Shown here in pieces: positions 44,345 through 55,886 of a DNA stretch of 64,000 nucleotides (positions are counted from its first letter, which is position 1; each line of letters opens with the position of its first letter). The stretch covers positions 14,260,200-14,324,199 of the forward strand of contig LR990052.1 of the NCBI GenBank assembly GCA_905147135.1, read 5' to 3'. Position numbers and translations under genes: made by a program. The notes under the pieces were generated by a model that was not told the origin of the DNA, did no database searches, and saw only the letters and a list, made by a program, of their open reading frames with translations. Source of the stretch: Blastobasis lacticolella. Its lineage: Eukaryota; Arthropoda; Insecta; Lepidoptera; Blastobasidae.

Positions 44345-46325
44345 CTTTTTTATTTAACAGTTTATTGTGCACAGGAAATACATCGTGAAAAACAGGCAAA
44401 GTAATAAATGGCACAACAGGCGCTACTTATTTCTAAAAGAAATCTCTTCCAGCAGGCCTTCGGAAGCGTGATGTGATCATGAGACGCCGATAGGACGTGC
44501 ACAATATTACCTATCTCTAAAAAGGCATATATATATATATAAGTATATTCATTCTACTTATACACATAAATACCTACAAATATATACATACACATACATA
44601 CATACATATCGATACTATATACTACATACATATACATTATCTACAACTTAGGAGCACTCTGAGATAGATAAAACTCTTTTACACGCTTTTTGAAAATGGC
44701 TATAGACTGGCTGTCACGCACTTCGTGCGGAAGAGAATTCCAAAGTCTTGCCGCATGAACAGTGAAGGAATAGGAATAGAAATCGGAATGGTGGATAGGA
44801 ATTGCCAATGAGGATCTTACACTGGATCGACAGGGTTTGTCTTGTGGACGGGAGAAATGGAATTGTTCACGGAGATATGAAGGCGCAGAAGGGTTGTGAA
44901 GGATATTGTAGAGGGTGGATAGGATATGAGGATTCCTTCGCAAGCGGATAGGTAGCCACTTAAGCTGAGATCGATAGCTAGATACATGGTCATATTTACG
45001 CAGGCCATAGACGAAACGGATACAAAGATTTTGGAGACGTTCCAGTTTATTTAAAAGCTCCTCAGTGGCATCTAGGTAACAAGGGTCTGCGTAATCGAGA
45101 AGAGGTAGAAGAAGAGTATGGACAAGGGAAATTTTGGTCTTTAGGGGTAAAAAACTTTGGAGGCGTTTGAGTGAATGAAGCGAGAAATGAATCTTTTTAC
45201 TGACCGCATTGACGTGAGACACCCAAGACAAGTTTGTATCTAAAAGGAGACCAAGGTTTTTAGCCGTTTTGCTTAAGGGAATTGGAATCCCTTCAAAAAA
45301 TATTTGAGGTACAGTAATAGCACTAAGTTGCCTACTCATGTACGGACTGCCAATAAGTAGAACCTGCGATTTTTTTGGGTTTACCACTAACCCGAATGAC
45401 TTAGACCAGGAGGATATACGTATCAAATCGGCGTTTACATAGTCAAAAGCTTCCTCGATATCGGAGATTTTAAAATATCGGTAAAGTTGCAAGTCGTCTG
45501 CATAGAGATGGAAGTTAGAGGAGATGATTGATGTAACACTATTGATGAAGATCGAGAACAGAAGAGGAGATAGAACGCCACCCTGCGGTACACCTGCAAG
45601 AAAATCACACCAATCCGAGAAGACCTCTCCAGAACGAACTCTCTGCAAGCGACCGCGAAGATAAGAATCAAACCACGTCATTACTGAAGGAGAGATGTTA
45701 AGAGAGCGAAGAATGGCGAGAAGTACATCGAAGTCTACAGAGTTAAAAGCACTGCTGAAGTCAAGTAGAGTTAAAATCGTTAGACTCTTATTCTCCATCG
45801 CAAGACGGATGTCATCTGTAACTTTCAGCAGTGCTGTCACAGTACTGTGGCCTTTACGAAAACCAGATTGAAATGAAGAAAGTAAACAGTTCGATGTAAG
45901 ATACTGAGTGAGTTGATCATGGATAATGTGTTCAAGGACCTTGGAAAGGAAAGGTAATAGGGATATGGGACGGAAATCGGAAAAACTAGAGGGGTTGGTG
46001 GTTTTTGGAAGGGGGATAACGTTAGCAAGCTTCCAAGCCAACGGGAAAGTACTCGTTACTAGCGAATGATTAAATATATGAGAGAGTATTTGTAAGAGTT
46101 CAGGAAGTAGGAGGGTGATCATGCGGGGACAAAGGTTATCATTACCCACTGCAGTAGAAGTAATAGAAATAATATGCTTCTTAACATCCTCCTCAGCAAC
46201 CGAAGCAAAGGAAAAAGAAGAACAAAGAGGACGTGGTTGAGAATCAATCTGCGCTATAGTGCTAGATTTGGTATTAGCATCCAGGATCACAGGTGGAGAG
46301 GATATCTTATTTATGTCACGTCAAG
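44345..46325 (-). mobile_element. 5'-truncated LINE with intact reverse transcriptase
   Basis: A minus-strand LINE from about 46325 to about 44345: RT coding part followed by a 3' region with at/acat microsatellites near 44525-44620. The endonuclease and 5' part are missing, as is usual after incomplete reverse transcription. Confidence 0.8.
44641..46290 (-). CDS. LINE reverse transcriptase, uninterrupted (CR1/Jockey-like)
   Basis: 549 codons without a stop. RT motifs: LANVIPLPK (88-96), FRPISLLPFLSKVLE (106-120), QSGFRKGHSTVTALL (141-155), LLDFSSAFNSVDFD (175-188), LAGVPQGGVLSPLLFSIFIN (231-250) and the catalytic YADD (263-266) in HLYADDLQLY. Thumb and C-terminal blocks follow (NPKKSQVLLIG, LGLLLDTNLSW, LLPLLDYADPCY, RLWNSLPHEVRDSQS). 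The open frame extends upstream to a TGA near 46325, and the first codon at 46290 is GTG, so the real protein began further 5' and this is a truncated copy. The unbroken frame and intact catalytic box imply a young insertion. CR1 versus Jockey clade is uncertain. Confidence 0.85.
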   Translation of the reverse strand: MILDANTKSSTIAQIDSQPRPLCSSFSFASVAEEDVKKHIISITSTAVGNDNLCPRMITLLLPELLQILSHIFNHSLVTSTFPLAWKLANVIPLPKTTNPSSFSDFRPISLLPFLSKVLEHIIHDQLTQYLTSNCLLSSFQSGFRKGHSTVTALLKVTDDIRLAMENKSLTILTLLDFSSAFNSVDFDVLLAILRSLNISPSVMTWFDSYLRGRLQRVRSGEVFSDWCDFLAGVPQGGVLSPLLFSIFINSVTSIISSNFHLYADDLQLYRYFKISDIEEAFDYVNADLIRISSWSKSFGLVVNPKKSQVLLIGSPYMSRQLSAITVPQIFFEGIPIPLSKTAKNLGLLLDTNLSWVSHVNAVSKKIHFSLHSLKRLQSFLPLKTKISLVHTLLLPLLDYADPCYLDATEELLNKLERLQNLCIRFVYGLRKYDHVSSYRSQLKWLPIRLRRNPHILSTLYNILHNPSAPSYLREQFHFSRPQDKPCRSSVRSSLAIPIHHSDFYSYSFTVHAARLWNSLPHEVRDSQSIAIFKKRVKEFYLSQSAPKL

Positions 46326-46544
46326 ACACGTTTAGTTTTTACGGCCCTACACACTTCCAGGGCGTCAGGGCGGTTGCCCTAATCGTGGAGGCACCGGATG
46401 CATTTTTGCCCCTACCAGCAACAAAAAGAAAAGTGACTTTAATGTAGCTGACTAGCGAAACTGAGAAGATGATGTGAGGCAGACTGTTTTTTTTACTTCT
46501 AGAACCCCCACAAGAGTATAAGTATGTACTATAGGTAAGAAAAG

Positions 46545-46830
46545 TCGACGTCTGGCAACCTGGTAAGCTACAAGAGTTACATCTTGGACGGTATGGCCAC
46601 GTCTTGCGCAGACCGGCAAATTACGTAAGGAAAAAATGTCTGGCCATGCCTTCCGCCCGCCCGGGAAAAAGAGGCCGGCCCAATACAAGAAGCGATGGCT
46701 TGACGTTATTAAGAATGATGCTCTCCAAACTCATCGATGACAAAATGCGACGAAGTAGAATTAGGAAGGCAGACCCCGGGCCTTCCGAGAGCACTTCCGG
46801 GATTTATGCCAGGATGATAATGAATGTAGA
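46545..46830 (+). pseudogene. LINE C-terminal fragment
   Basis: Plus strand: GRYGHVLRRPANYVRKKCLA, then frame-shifted KRWLDVIKND-like and RIRKADPG blocks, the typical end of a LINE-encoded protein; it terminates near ggatgataatgaatg, a decayed GAT tail. It lies head to head with the 5' end of the minus-strand LINE at 44345-46325. Confidence 0.6.
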
Positions 46831-49160
46831 TTATGATTCGAACCAACCCAATCCCAAAGTCAGAAAATTTAGCCACATTAGAAAAACCTACCATGAACTC
46901 ATACCGAGCGTAAACCAAGACCTAAAAAATTGATAAAAACAATTTCTGGCAAATAGGCTTACGCCAAATTTTAAAATCCGGATATAGGAAAATATATTGA
47001 AAAGGAAAAGAGACATCAACCCAAAATAGCGTTTAAATTGGAGCGTTTTTCGCTACACTACCTACCTAGTGTAAAAATTACGGCGAAAATAATAGGTTTA
47101 CCTTGGTAGTATTGGCAATTCAGTGTTATATCGCAAGTAAAAACACACGTTTTTCCAATACTTCCTCTGTCGGCACGCTATATGCAAAACAACGGCGAAA
47201 CAAATCAACATAACTTTCAAATTCAGATCCTGGCAACATACGCACACAGCTTGTGGTGCCATGGGAATTCTATGTATACGAATAATATTGTATTTTTTGT
47301 CATTGCCATCGTAATTTTTTTTTGCCCGAAACTGGTTTTCTTTTGACAACGAGTATATTATGACGATGTAGATGATGTACCTAGTTGGTGGTTATAGGTA
47401 TAATCATTATTATTTTCATCTTTTTATTTACTCGTAGTATTGAACCAGTCATTACTTTTTGCTCAACAAATTCGAGTTTAGTGTGGGCGACGTATTATTA
47501 TTCTCACAATCTTAAATATGTCATCAGCTGTCGGTAAGCGTCCTCTGTTGGTCTTTAGCCTTCTCCACATTATTCACTACATTCAGAACTTTTGCTATAA
47601 TCTACGCTTGGCAGTGGGGCAGTAAGTATTGCTATCTATGGTTAATAATTTATGGTTAACAAAGGTCTCTAGATCGGTAGATGGCTAGCTGTCAGACCTA
47701 TAGAAGACATTAGATTTATGCAAAGCTGTAAAACTGAGGGGCAATGGGCGGGGTCACGGGCTCGCAAAACCGACGGCCTCGAGAGGCTACCACATTCCGG
47801 CAATCGTGGCGTAGAAGAACACCTCACAAGAAGAACGGACGACCTTTTAAGGACGAGCTCCACTTCATGTCGCCTGCATGCATTGGCCTTCATGACGTCA
47901 TCGATATACATGTCGTGACTCCGTGCCCAGAACTACTCGTATAATGCCCTTACCACAGATTAGATAATAGTAACTATGTAACCCTTACCACGTGGCTCGC
48001 CTAGGGGGCACGACCCTCGGTACTTAGTGCAGGCCAGTGCTCATGTTACCGTCTCGTCGGTGTTACGTAACCCGCCCTATTCCCAGCCTGCGCGGGAGCA
48101 GGAAGCCGGCCCCGGCAAATGGCGGCAAATGTCAGCCCATCGTGGTTCGTCGCGCACGCGTCCCAGCACCGCGCAATTTGTTGAAAGTGGAATCAATTTG
48201 TTTTAGAAAGTGGTCTAAGTATCTCTGCTCGGTCGCGGACTGGCTCCGCAAAAATGCTTTAGTTCTAAATTTCATAGCGCATACCTCGAATACCTGGTTG
48301 GAGTTACGCAACGGCGGCTTAATTTTAAACAGACGAATTCGGAAATAAATCGATCGAAAGCGTAAACTGTGAGATTTTATTATTACAGCGCGTAAACATA
48401 ATAGGGTATTGGAGCCATAGTTAGTAGGAAAAATCCTTGGATGTTAGGTTTGTTTACAGTCTGTTCGCGGCTTCGCGCCATGTGGAGCCGAGCTGCGCTT
48501 GCGAGGTCAACTGTTGTCTGTTCTCCTTACATTATTACGCACAGTTATTTTACTAGTAAAATAATTCTTCCAGTAATAGTGTTAATAATAATAGGATATG
48601 AGATGGTAAGACAGCTTTATAGAGGTTATGTAGAGACGTATAGTGCGCAGTAGAAAAACCAAGTTAAAAAAACTTGACATTAATTAAGTTTGTCAAAAAT
48701 TATCAACTGTTAGACAAATATAAGTAAGTCTAATCATTATTGATCGCACACCAAAGGACACTACATGAATAATATTACAGAATATCGTATTACTTTGGCA
48801 AAAAGTGCAATTTTAATAATTAGCAAATACCACGACCTTGTTGCTTTGAGTGTCCCCGAATCAAAGGTAAATTTCCATAGTTCCAATGAACAACTGATAA
48901 AATATTAAAGCCTGTAGCTTTTCGTTGTTTTATTCACTGCTCGTTCCCTAGCGAGTAGAATACCCTTTAAATGGGACACATTGCGTGTCCACTGCTATTC
49001 TCAGGCCCATTTGAACATTGTTAAGTGGCTTAACAAACGCCACTAGTGTTTGGAATTCAACGATAGGTACTTACCTACCTATTACTGGCAATTATCTGCA
49101 CATCCTTTTAATAGAAATATTAATACTTCAGGGTTTTTCATTTCACCATTTCGACTTACT
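46831..49160. other. Gene-poor stretch
   Basis: No host gene recognised. Around 47700-47930 a GC-richer stretch (gggcaatgggcggggtcacg, gaaccgacgg-like codons) may be a LINE C-terminal relic, but the frames are too disrupted to be sure. The rest is AT-rich and unexplained. Confidence 0.4.
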
Positions 49161-49167
49161 TATCCAT

Positions 49168-49320
49168 ACATAGTATAAAACAAAGTCGCTTCTCGACGTC
49201 TGTTCCTATGTATTTATGTACCTACGCTTAGATCTTGCAATCCACGCAACGAATTTTAATGCAATAGATAGAGTGATACATAAGCAAGGTTTTAAGCAAG
49301 AAAAAAAGAGTAGGTAGGGG
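49168..49320 (+). mobile_element. Helitron-like fragment
   Basis: agtataaaacaaagtcgctt, then ctcgacgtctgttcctatgt and the block ccacgcaacgaattttaatg match the start of the element at 61694-62167. The 3' end is missing. Confidence 0.5.
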
Positions 49321-49599
49321 TAAAGTAGGTGTAATCGAACCCGGGTCCACTGGTTTATTATAATTTAAAGGCCTGTAGTTTCAAGACTTTTCAATCTTTC
49401 ATTTAATGTAATAAAGTGATTATGCTAATATTATTCATGCGGCGATTAACCTTTGTATTTGCAAGTTTATAGATAAAGATGTTTTTTCATAATATTTTAT
49501 CGTCTTATAGTTTAAATCGATGTGTATTGTGACATTTCCATCCGTTGTTGTTGTTGGTATTGTTGGTAGTTTCATAGTAGCTATTTGTCGTTGCGAAAA

Positions 49600-49857
49600 G
49601 TTGCTTTTTTGCCCGCGACTTCAACCGAGAAAAATTCTGTTTCTACGAGTTCGTTCTGGATCTGTTCCTGTGGGAACCACATTGACTTTGGGGATAAACT
49701 ATAGCCTATGTTGCTAGCTGATAATACTTTATCCTATTATTATGATTAGTTTTTGCGTGAAGAAGTAATGTCATCACAATCAGTTCTGTAGTTTTTACGT
49801 GAAAGAGTAACAAGCATATTTCACCAACAAACTTTCGCATTTATAATATTAGTAGGA
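49600..49857 (-). mobile_element. Helitron-like element
   Basis: On the minus strand it begins A|TCCTACTAATATTATAAATG and contains the ctctttcacgtaaaaactac block. The 3' end is near cgcgggcaaaaaagc, where the expected CTAG has been lost. Confidence 0.6.
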
Positions 49858-50489
49858 TAATTTTAAGTTTAAAGCATCCTTCAGTTTCTTAAACAGTTCT
49901 CTCACTGCAATCACTTCACGGCAGATACATATTTTACATGCACATATTTAACGTACGAGTACTACTACCGAATAGCGCCATTTAAAATAAGAACCGCTAA
50001 TGTAACATCCGCTACAAAGTAAACAAAATGGAGGAAACCAAACTGGTTTCGTACAACAACCTGAACCTGGGTTCAAGGGTACTACACACAGCCTCTGAAC
50101 ACGTCTGCAGAAGCCTCATGAATTTTATAATCTGCAATTAAATATCCCAAGATTACCCATGTCTGTGCAATAACTGCCTCGTTGCATTTTTCAAACATCG
50201 AACATTATTTGAAGATTTCCAAGGATATTCTCATAATAAAAATGTTGCTGGCCACGGTTAAAACTTATAGCGGAGAATAAAAAATAATAGTCAAGTATCT
50301 ACCTATTATTATGATAATGATTCTAATCTCAGATAGGTATTTAAACTATAATCAATCAAGTTGGGACAAATTGATATTCGTGCGTGCGACTTGGAATCTT
50401 TAAGTTTCACATTAGGTAATTTTAGATTTTAAATATTGTTAGACTGGTGTTCATTAACGCAGGGCGGATACATTTAGGCTTGACGTACC

Positions 50490-50655
50490 GGGCGCGACCA
50501 TGATCCAAGATATGGCTGGTCAGGTAATTACAGCGGACGACTGCCATCTGACCTCAATGACCCTGTTAACAGGGAACCTGATCAGATTGGATCATGGTTA
50601 CACATTCAGTCGCCTGAATGTGCAGGTTTCATCACGATGTTTTCTCGCTCCGGTC
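50490..50655 (-). mobile_element. SINE, middle part
   Basis: Minus strand: matches gaccatgatccaagatatgg, cgactgccatctgacctcaa, ctgatcagattggatcatgg and gcctgaatgtgcaggtttca of the SINE family; both ends missing. Confidence 0.75.
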
Positions 50656-51524
50656 CACTACTAACATACAAAATAAGTAAATGCTACAAAGCAAATATAT
50701 AGGTATAAAAAATATAAGAGACGTAAACCACGACTTACTACAATTGGCTTAACATCGAAGACAAAGGAAATAAGTAATAGTAGGGTACTGGGCCTTGTAC
50801 ATTGCGAAGGTAGGCTTCCTTTAGGTTATTTGTGGATATGAATGGCCAAAAGGAGCAGAAAAACTACCAAAAAACGTCGGAAAACCTCCGACCAGTTTAC
50901 ATAATATACTCAAATACTTTCTAAACTACTGAACCGATTTTAATAAACAAGTTCAACTGAAATATATTTATTTTTAGCAAGCTTTTTAATGAAGACATTT
51001 AAATTAAGTGGCAATTAACAGAAAAAAGAAACACGTAAGAATCTAACAAAATACAAAACTGATAGTACGGTGCCGCTGCCTCTAATTCGTTTAAAGGATT
51101 TATTGATTCCGACAAGCAGTCGAGTATTGAATGAACAGAAATGATTTGTGGAGACGGCGTGAATAATAATGAGTTATTAAAGACTTAATAGCTTAATATA
51201 ACGGCGAATGTATGCTAGGTATTCATGCAGAACGATGTACCGTGTGACATGCAAAGGCAAGTTTTTCATAAAGTTTTGTAACAATTTCAGTTCTACAAAC
51301 GTTGCGCGGTGAAGTCTATTACAAGTTGTTTAACTTGTAACGTTTGTGGGGAAACTAATGTTAAGTTAATTATAACGTTTCCTCTTTCTCTATACTTGAT
51401 AGATTTTATTTTATTATAGTCTGGAGTCCTAAAATAAAAAAAAACTTGAGTGGCAGCTGAACATTTATGTATGGTTCACATCACGTCAACTACTTTTGAC
51501 TTTTCATTCTCATTCCTTTGATTT

Positions 51525-51690
51525 GGTTTGGTCATGTGCTGCATAAGCTGCAGGGATACGAAAGCTGGCGTCGTCAGGGAAGAAGTTCCGTGGAAGTCCA
51601 AGAATCGCTGGATTGACATCGCAGAGGATGTGCGAGCAAACGATTTACGATGCGACGATGCCGAAGACTAGAGTGACCACCAGTTAGAGT
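51525..51690 (+). pseudogene. LINE C-terminal fragment
   Basis: Translated blocks WFGHVLHKLQGYESWRRQG and, in a shifted frame, WIDIAEDVRANDLRCDDAED resemble the very end of LINE polymerases. Too short to classify. Confidence 0.55.
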
Positions 51691-52074
51691 TAATTTATTT
51701 AGGCATAATGCATTCTGTATCGCAATTCAAATTAATAATAAACTACAAAAACGTATAAAGTAATGTACAAGGAAGGAACTCAGACACAAAGTAAACAAAA
51801 AATTTCGGATTGGCTTTTGGAAAAATGTTTTTATTCTGTCAAGGATTTTCTACATGCAAATAGTAAAGACTAAGTAAATTGTTATTATTAATTAGGTATT
51901 GAATTTTTGCATGGCTCATTGGGTAGCACTTAATCTAATCTAATGTAATAATTTATAACCTTGTATTTACTATGTCCTGGCAATAAAAAGCTTTTGTCTT
52001 TTGTCTTTTTCACTATCACCAATCATAATAGAACATTTCTTTTGGAAGGTTTTCATGAATCACGTATTCACATT

Positions 52075-52126
52075 ATAAATAGAGAAACCCAGAGAACATC
52101 TGTGCAAAGCTGGGGCGGGTCGCTAG
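52075..52126 (+). mobile_element. Helitron-like 3' terminus
   Basis: gcaaagctggggcgggtcgCTAG followed by T; only the 3' end is recognisable. Confidence 0.5.
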
Positions 52127-53326
52127 TAATTACGTAAAAACAAACGTAATATAGACAAATTGGTTCCTAATACCCATATTTGATATTTAACTAATCAAGA
52201 CAGTTGGCTTCCCACATGAGCAGCTTAGCTCTGTTAAGCAATGGCAGCAGTACCTAACCACTACGCGATGTAAAATGATCCCTTATGACGATGGACGGTG
52301 GTAACTGGATACAAGTAGCCATTACTGCTCATAGTTAGATCTAACATAACGCTACAATAAATATACATAATTCCGCGGATCCTGTTACTTAAGACTAGAT
52401 AAAGGTACCTGTTGTGCAGATAATTTACGTTTTGACCTTAAGATAATAAGATGGGTAGGTAATGAATAATAACAAAGTTAAGTATTCGTACAAAATTACA
52501 CGAACTCGTTATTGTGCCTAAGCTTTCTTTTAACAAAAATTTATTTGTCATTCTTTTAAATCTATTTTGTATCTTCTACGTAATATGTCTGCCGATTTGT
52601 CTTTGTACAATAGTATAGCTACGAGTACCTATATTCGTGTACTGGCTCGCTAATTGACCCAATGGGATATTACTGAGTTTGAATTGACGTATGTAGTGAA
52701 TGAAGTACCTATATAAAGAGAAGCTAATTGAGAAACTTCGTACCTACTTGTTAAGGAAGATATAAGAAAAAGTCTAGAATTGGCATTCTCTCTTTCAAGT
52801 CTACATCGATGTAAATAGCTTGCAATAAAATACTCAAGTACTGCTTTTATAGCGCAGTGATTCAGAGTCAGCTGTAAATAGCAGGTAGTCGTGTGGCCTG
52901 TCGGCAATTTCTCGCAATTTGATAATGTCGGTCTAGACGAGTGCAGCCCCGGGGTTCCGCATGTTGCATAGCCGTTTACCATCACTTGAGGTGCGAAAGT
53001 GTATGAAGAACGGCGTAAATTACGACTATCAAATAATGGATGTTGCTGCTCGCTCGCAAGTCTGGCTAACTCAACTATCGTGATATAACTTAGTTTATTA
53101 CAAGCATTCGATGTCAAATGCAAAGGTTTGAATCTAGACGCCTCTGTAGCATAAAAAGTTATGACTCGACGAATTAAACACGATGATAGTAATCCAAACG
53201 ATTTCTATAGCATGCCAAAAGGTCAGACGGATGTTAGACGTAAATAAGTCACTGGACTTTGATTCTAACGGTGGCTCTAAAAGTTTCAGATGAGGATGTA
53301 CGAGTACATTATCGATTTTAAAACCC

Positions 53327-53333
53327 TATAAAA
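53327..53333 (+). promoter_or_regulatory. TATA box upstream of a signal-peptide-like ORF
   Basis: TATAAAA lies about 60 bases before an ATG in good context (aacacaATGG, A at -3). A start about 30 bases downstream of the box would leave a leader of roughly 30 bases. Strong TATA boxes are unusual in random AT-rich DNA in this precise arrangement, but no transcript evidence is available. Confidence 0.45.
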
Positions 53334-53386
53334 GCCGAAGGGGAGCCGGGGTGAACGTACGCGCGGCTCGTTGCGAAGGGAACACA

Positions 53387-53506
53387 ATGGCAAATTCACT
53401 GCCAAACTGGATTCTAGTTGTCCTTCTACTTTTTAAAACGCCCGGCTTTTCGAGTTTGCTTTTCGTCGCAATGACTCAGAATGCCGAGAACAATTCGCAT
53501 AAGTAA
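53387..53506 (+). CDS. Putative secreted peptide or first coding exon (39 codons)
   Basis: The frame begins MANSLPNWILVVLLLFKTPG and continues FSSLLFVAMTQNAENNSHK before TAA. It has the layout of a signal peptide: a short polar start, a hydrophobic core (WILVVLLLF), then small residues. It may be a complete micropeptide, or a first exon using the donor AA|GTAATG at 53502/53503 with later exons not identified here. An overlapping frame one base ahead (53481-53699) is Cys-rich (ICRSCLFC, then ACRICTVD), so a sequence error or unusual splice could link the two; no plausible intron joins them in phase. I do not recognise a family. Confidence 0.4.
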   Translation: MANSLPNWILVVLLLFKTPGFSSLLFVAMTQNAENNSHK

Positions 53507-53959
53507 TGAGGCAGACCGTATCTCTACCTCGACACTAACAGCTCAGACGTTGATTTGCCGATCGTGTCTGTTCTGTAATGGTGTTAATTTAGCAGCAATT
53601 AGTCACAGCGCTTGCAGAATTTGCACAGTAGATATTGCACAGTTTACAATTGTTCCAATTGGAATGCAAGCTACAGATGCGACGTATTTCGCGGCGTAAA
53701 AACATTGTGAATTATTTTATGGTAGATATCGTTTTTTTTGTTTAATAGAGAATAATAACATAATATTTATTTCAGGCAACAAGTAAACTTAACTAGTTTT
53801 GTAATGTTGGTAGTAAAGTTGAAAACTAAGGGTTAGTAAGAGTAGTAATAGTTACTAACATGTGGGGTAGAAAACCAGATAGCCTACATTCTCACGTTAC
53901 CCGCAACAATGTTTCTATTTTGGTTAAAAGACAATAGCGGGGTGTTACGCAGAAAACAT

Positions 53960-54660
53960 CAACAACAACGTAGCGATCGCGGATGTGTTGTCATCTGAAG
54001 AAAATCAATAACGCTCGCCGCCTTCGCGAATCGTCTCGTCATAGCGACTGGCACGATGACATCCGTCTTGGTTACTTAAGTATCTATTATAAGCAGCTAG
54101 TATGCTTGAGCAGTTGCGCAGCTCAGGTCGTCAAGACTCACCGTCCAGCATGCATCGTCGGGAAGTCGCTTCCTCGTCCTCGCGCTCCTCGAGTCCAGCC
54201 CCCGCATCCTTGGCCACACTCATCGTAACACTCGCACTCATTGTGCTTTACATCACAGTATCACAGGTCACTACCGCAGCCACAAGTCATCCGAACTGCA
54301 TCCACGGGGCGGCCAGCTGACCGCGGGCGTGTGTCTCGAGCGCGAGGCGTACGAACGCGTTATCGCGGTAGCAGCTAGCAAATAACTAGCCGTAATCAAG
54401 CGGTCGGCGGGCGTGCACTGCCCGTTCAATGTCAGTATCGAATGGACAATCAATTATGCGACACAGCCGCGTGATGAGGCGCCGCGTGTCGCAATTCGGC
54501 CGAGGCGAGTCGGAGGGTCGCTAAGCGCATGCGTGAACCCGGGGCACATGGTATTGACGCGCCCATGGCGCTATGGCGACGGCGGGACGCCACCGGCCGA
54601 CTGACTGACTGCTCTCCTGACGTGCTCCCTGATTAATCGTAACGGCCGCCAGACGTGGTT
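53960..54660. promoter_or_regulatory. GC/CpG-rich patch of unknown role
   Basis: About 700 bases are distinctly GC- and CpG-rich (for example gaccgcgggcgtgtgtctcg at 54320, and cgcgtgtcgcaattcggccg) inside AT-rich DNA. In this window such composition otherwise occurs only around CDR2-like and ABCF3 exons and a few LINE ends, so a promoter or exon of an unrecognised gene is plausible. Confidence 0.4.
54102..54320 (+). CDS. Hypothetical small membrane or secreted protein (uncertain)
   Basis: A 72-codon frame, with a second ATG at 54150. It has a Ser/Arg-rich N-terminus (REVASSSSRSSSPAPAS) followed by a hydrophobic segment LATLIVTLALIVLYITV, which would fit a signal anchor or transmembrane helix, and a short polar tail. 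A GT donor follows the segment (cacag|gtcact, about 54269), so this could be a first exon of a larger gene. Family not recognised. The coding call rests on composition and the hydrophobic helix only. Confidence 0.3.
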   Translation: MLEQLRSSGRQDSPSSMHRREVASSSSRSSSPAPASLATLIVTLALIVLYITVSQVTTAATSHPNCIHGAAS

Positions 54661-55880
54661 ATATCATTGCGCGCTACTGTTGGTTGCTTATGGGCAGATA
54701 GGTACTAAAGATAACAATTTATGGACAGTGCATCTGTGAAGCCAGAGTGTATCGCTCCGATTCTTTGTCATTCATTTGTTGTAGGTTAAACAAATATTTT
54801 GACAATAGGTAAAATAAATATTACGTTTTTTTTTCAAAAATTCGACCTAGTTGTGTACTGATATCTATTTAAAATACTTTCTTCAGTAGTCACCTACTTC
54901 AGTAGTTGTTTTAAGTAAATACTCAAACCATGGATATTATTAATGCCTAAGTTACCAACTCAAGTTGCATGACCAAATCACTGGTGAGAGATCTTGGTTT
55001 AATAATAAATACCTAATCTTCTAAGTTCTATCATTATCCACCATTATTCTTGACGCAACAGCATTTATATTGTTGCTAACTATTTAGCCATTATTTAGGT
55101 ATGTACAAGAACAAACACAAGTGTGTTTTTGCGTGTCATTGCGGAAGGTAGGCAGGTACTACTTTAAACTTATGTGTTCCGCAAATTAATACATTGAATC
55201 AGCCTAGCCGCTCTGAATCAGAACGCCTGACTGACAATTGAACTCAGCTCGCATTTTAGTTATATTGCTATTGTTAAATTGGCAGGCGTTTCTTAGATGC
55301 AGTTTTACCTTGAACTTCTACTACCTACAATTATTTAATACCAATACCACTATAGGTGTTATAGTATAGGTTAAGTAAGACTTATTTGTATTGGTACACT
55401 TACAAAATACATGTAATAATAAAAAAACACGCACCTATCTAAACAGGCTAGGGGGTAGGTATCACAAAGACATTGATTAAATTGGTAAAAAATGGCTTGG
55501 TTCACCTTGTTCATCGTAAAATAAAATACCTTGCTTTATTGCAAGGATTTTATAATTTAGCGTAAGTCTAAATATGAATTTTGTAGTTTCGCTTTTAATT
55601 ATCGTATCAATGCTGGCGAAAGAGATAGTTGTGGCTTATGACATCTGCTATCAACCGATAGCAACCGGACCCGATATATGGAAGTCTTTCTTTGTAAATA
55701 TTGATTTGGGGTTAGTCACCTTTGCGTCGAATTAAGTAATATGCCGTCCGTAGCGTCAAGACTTAGTGAATACGGTCATGTGATCAGTACACAGAGTCTA
55801 GTCTTGCCATGAAATGATCGATAAACTTGTCATTACTAGGTAGTGTCATTATGTAGTAACAGTTAAAAAAAAGTTTTGTT
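54661..55880. other. Gene-poor AT-rich stretch
   Basis: No coding frame or repeat family of this window recognised. Confidence 0.4.
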
Positions 55881-55886
55881 GCCAAG

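Larger units (their letters stand above)
50656..53320. other. Gene-poor stretch
   Basis: A LINE C-terminal relic occupies 51525-51690 on the plus strand (WFGHVLHKLQGYESWRRQGR, then a disrupted DVRANDLRCDDAED). A Helitron-like 3' end (ctggggcgggtcgCTAG|T) ends at 52126. Otherwise no gene was recognised. The longest open frame (52650-53123, minus) has no family features. Confidence 0.45.

Noticed and set aside
44525..44620. at/acat microsatellite as a regulatory or origin-like repeat
   Set aside because: It lies in the 3' region of a LINE and is best explained as simple-sequence expansion.
47669..47944. GC-richer overlapping frames as a host gene
   Set aside because: The sequence resembles a disrupted LINE C-terminal end more than a gene, and no frame is supported.
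52650..53123. 157-codon minus-strand frame
   Set aside because: No family features, irregular composition, and no promoter-like context in its own orientation.
53481..53699. Cys-rich 72-codon frame as an independent gene
   Set aside because: It starts inside the signal-peptide-like frame and has no leader of its own. It is kept only as a possible continuation in the 53327-53506 finding.
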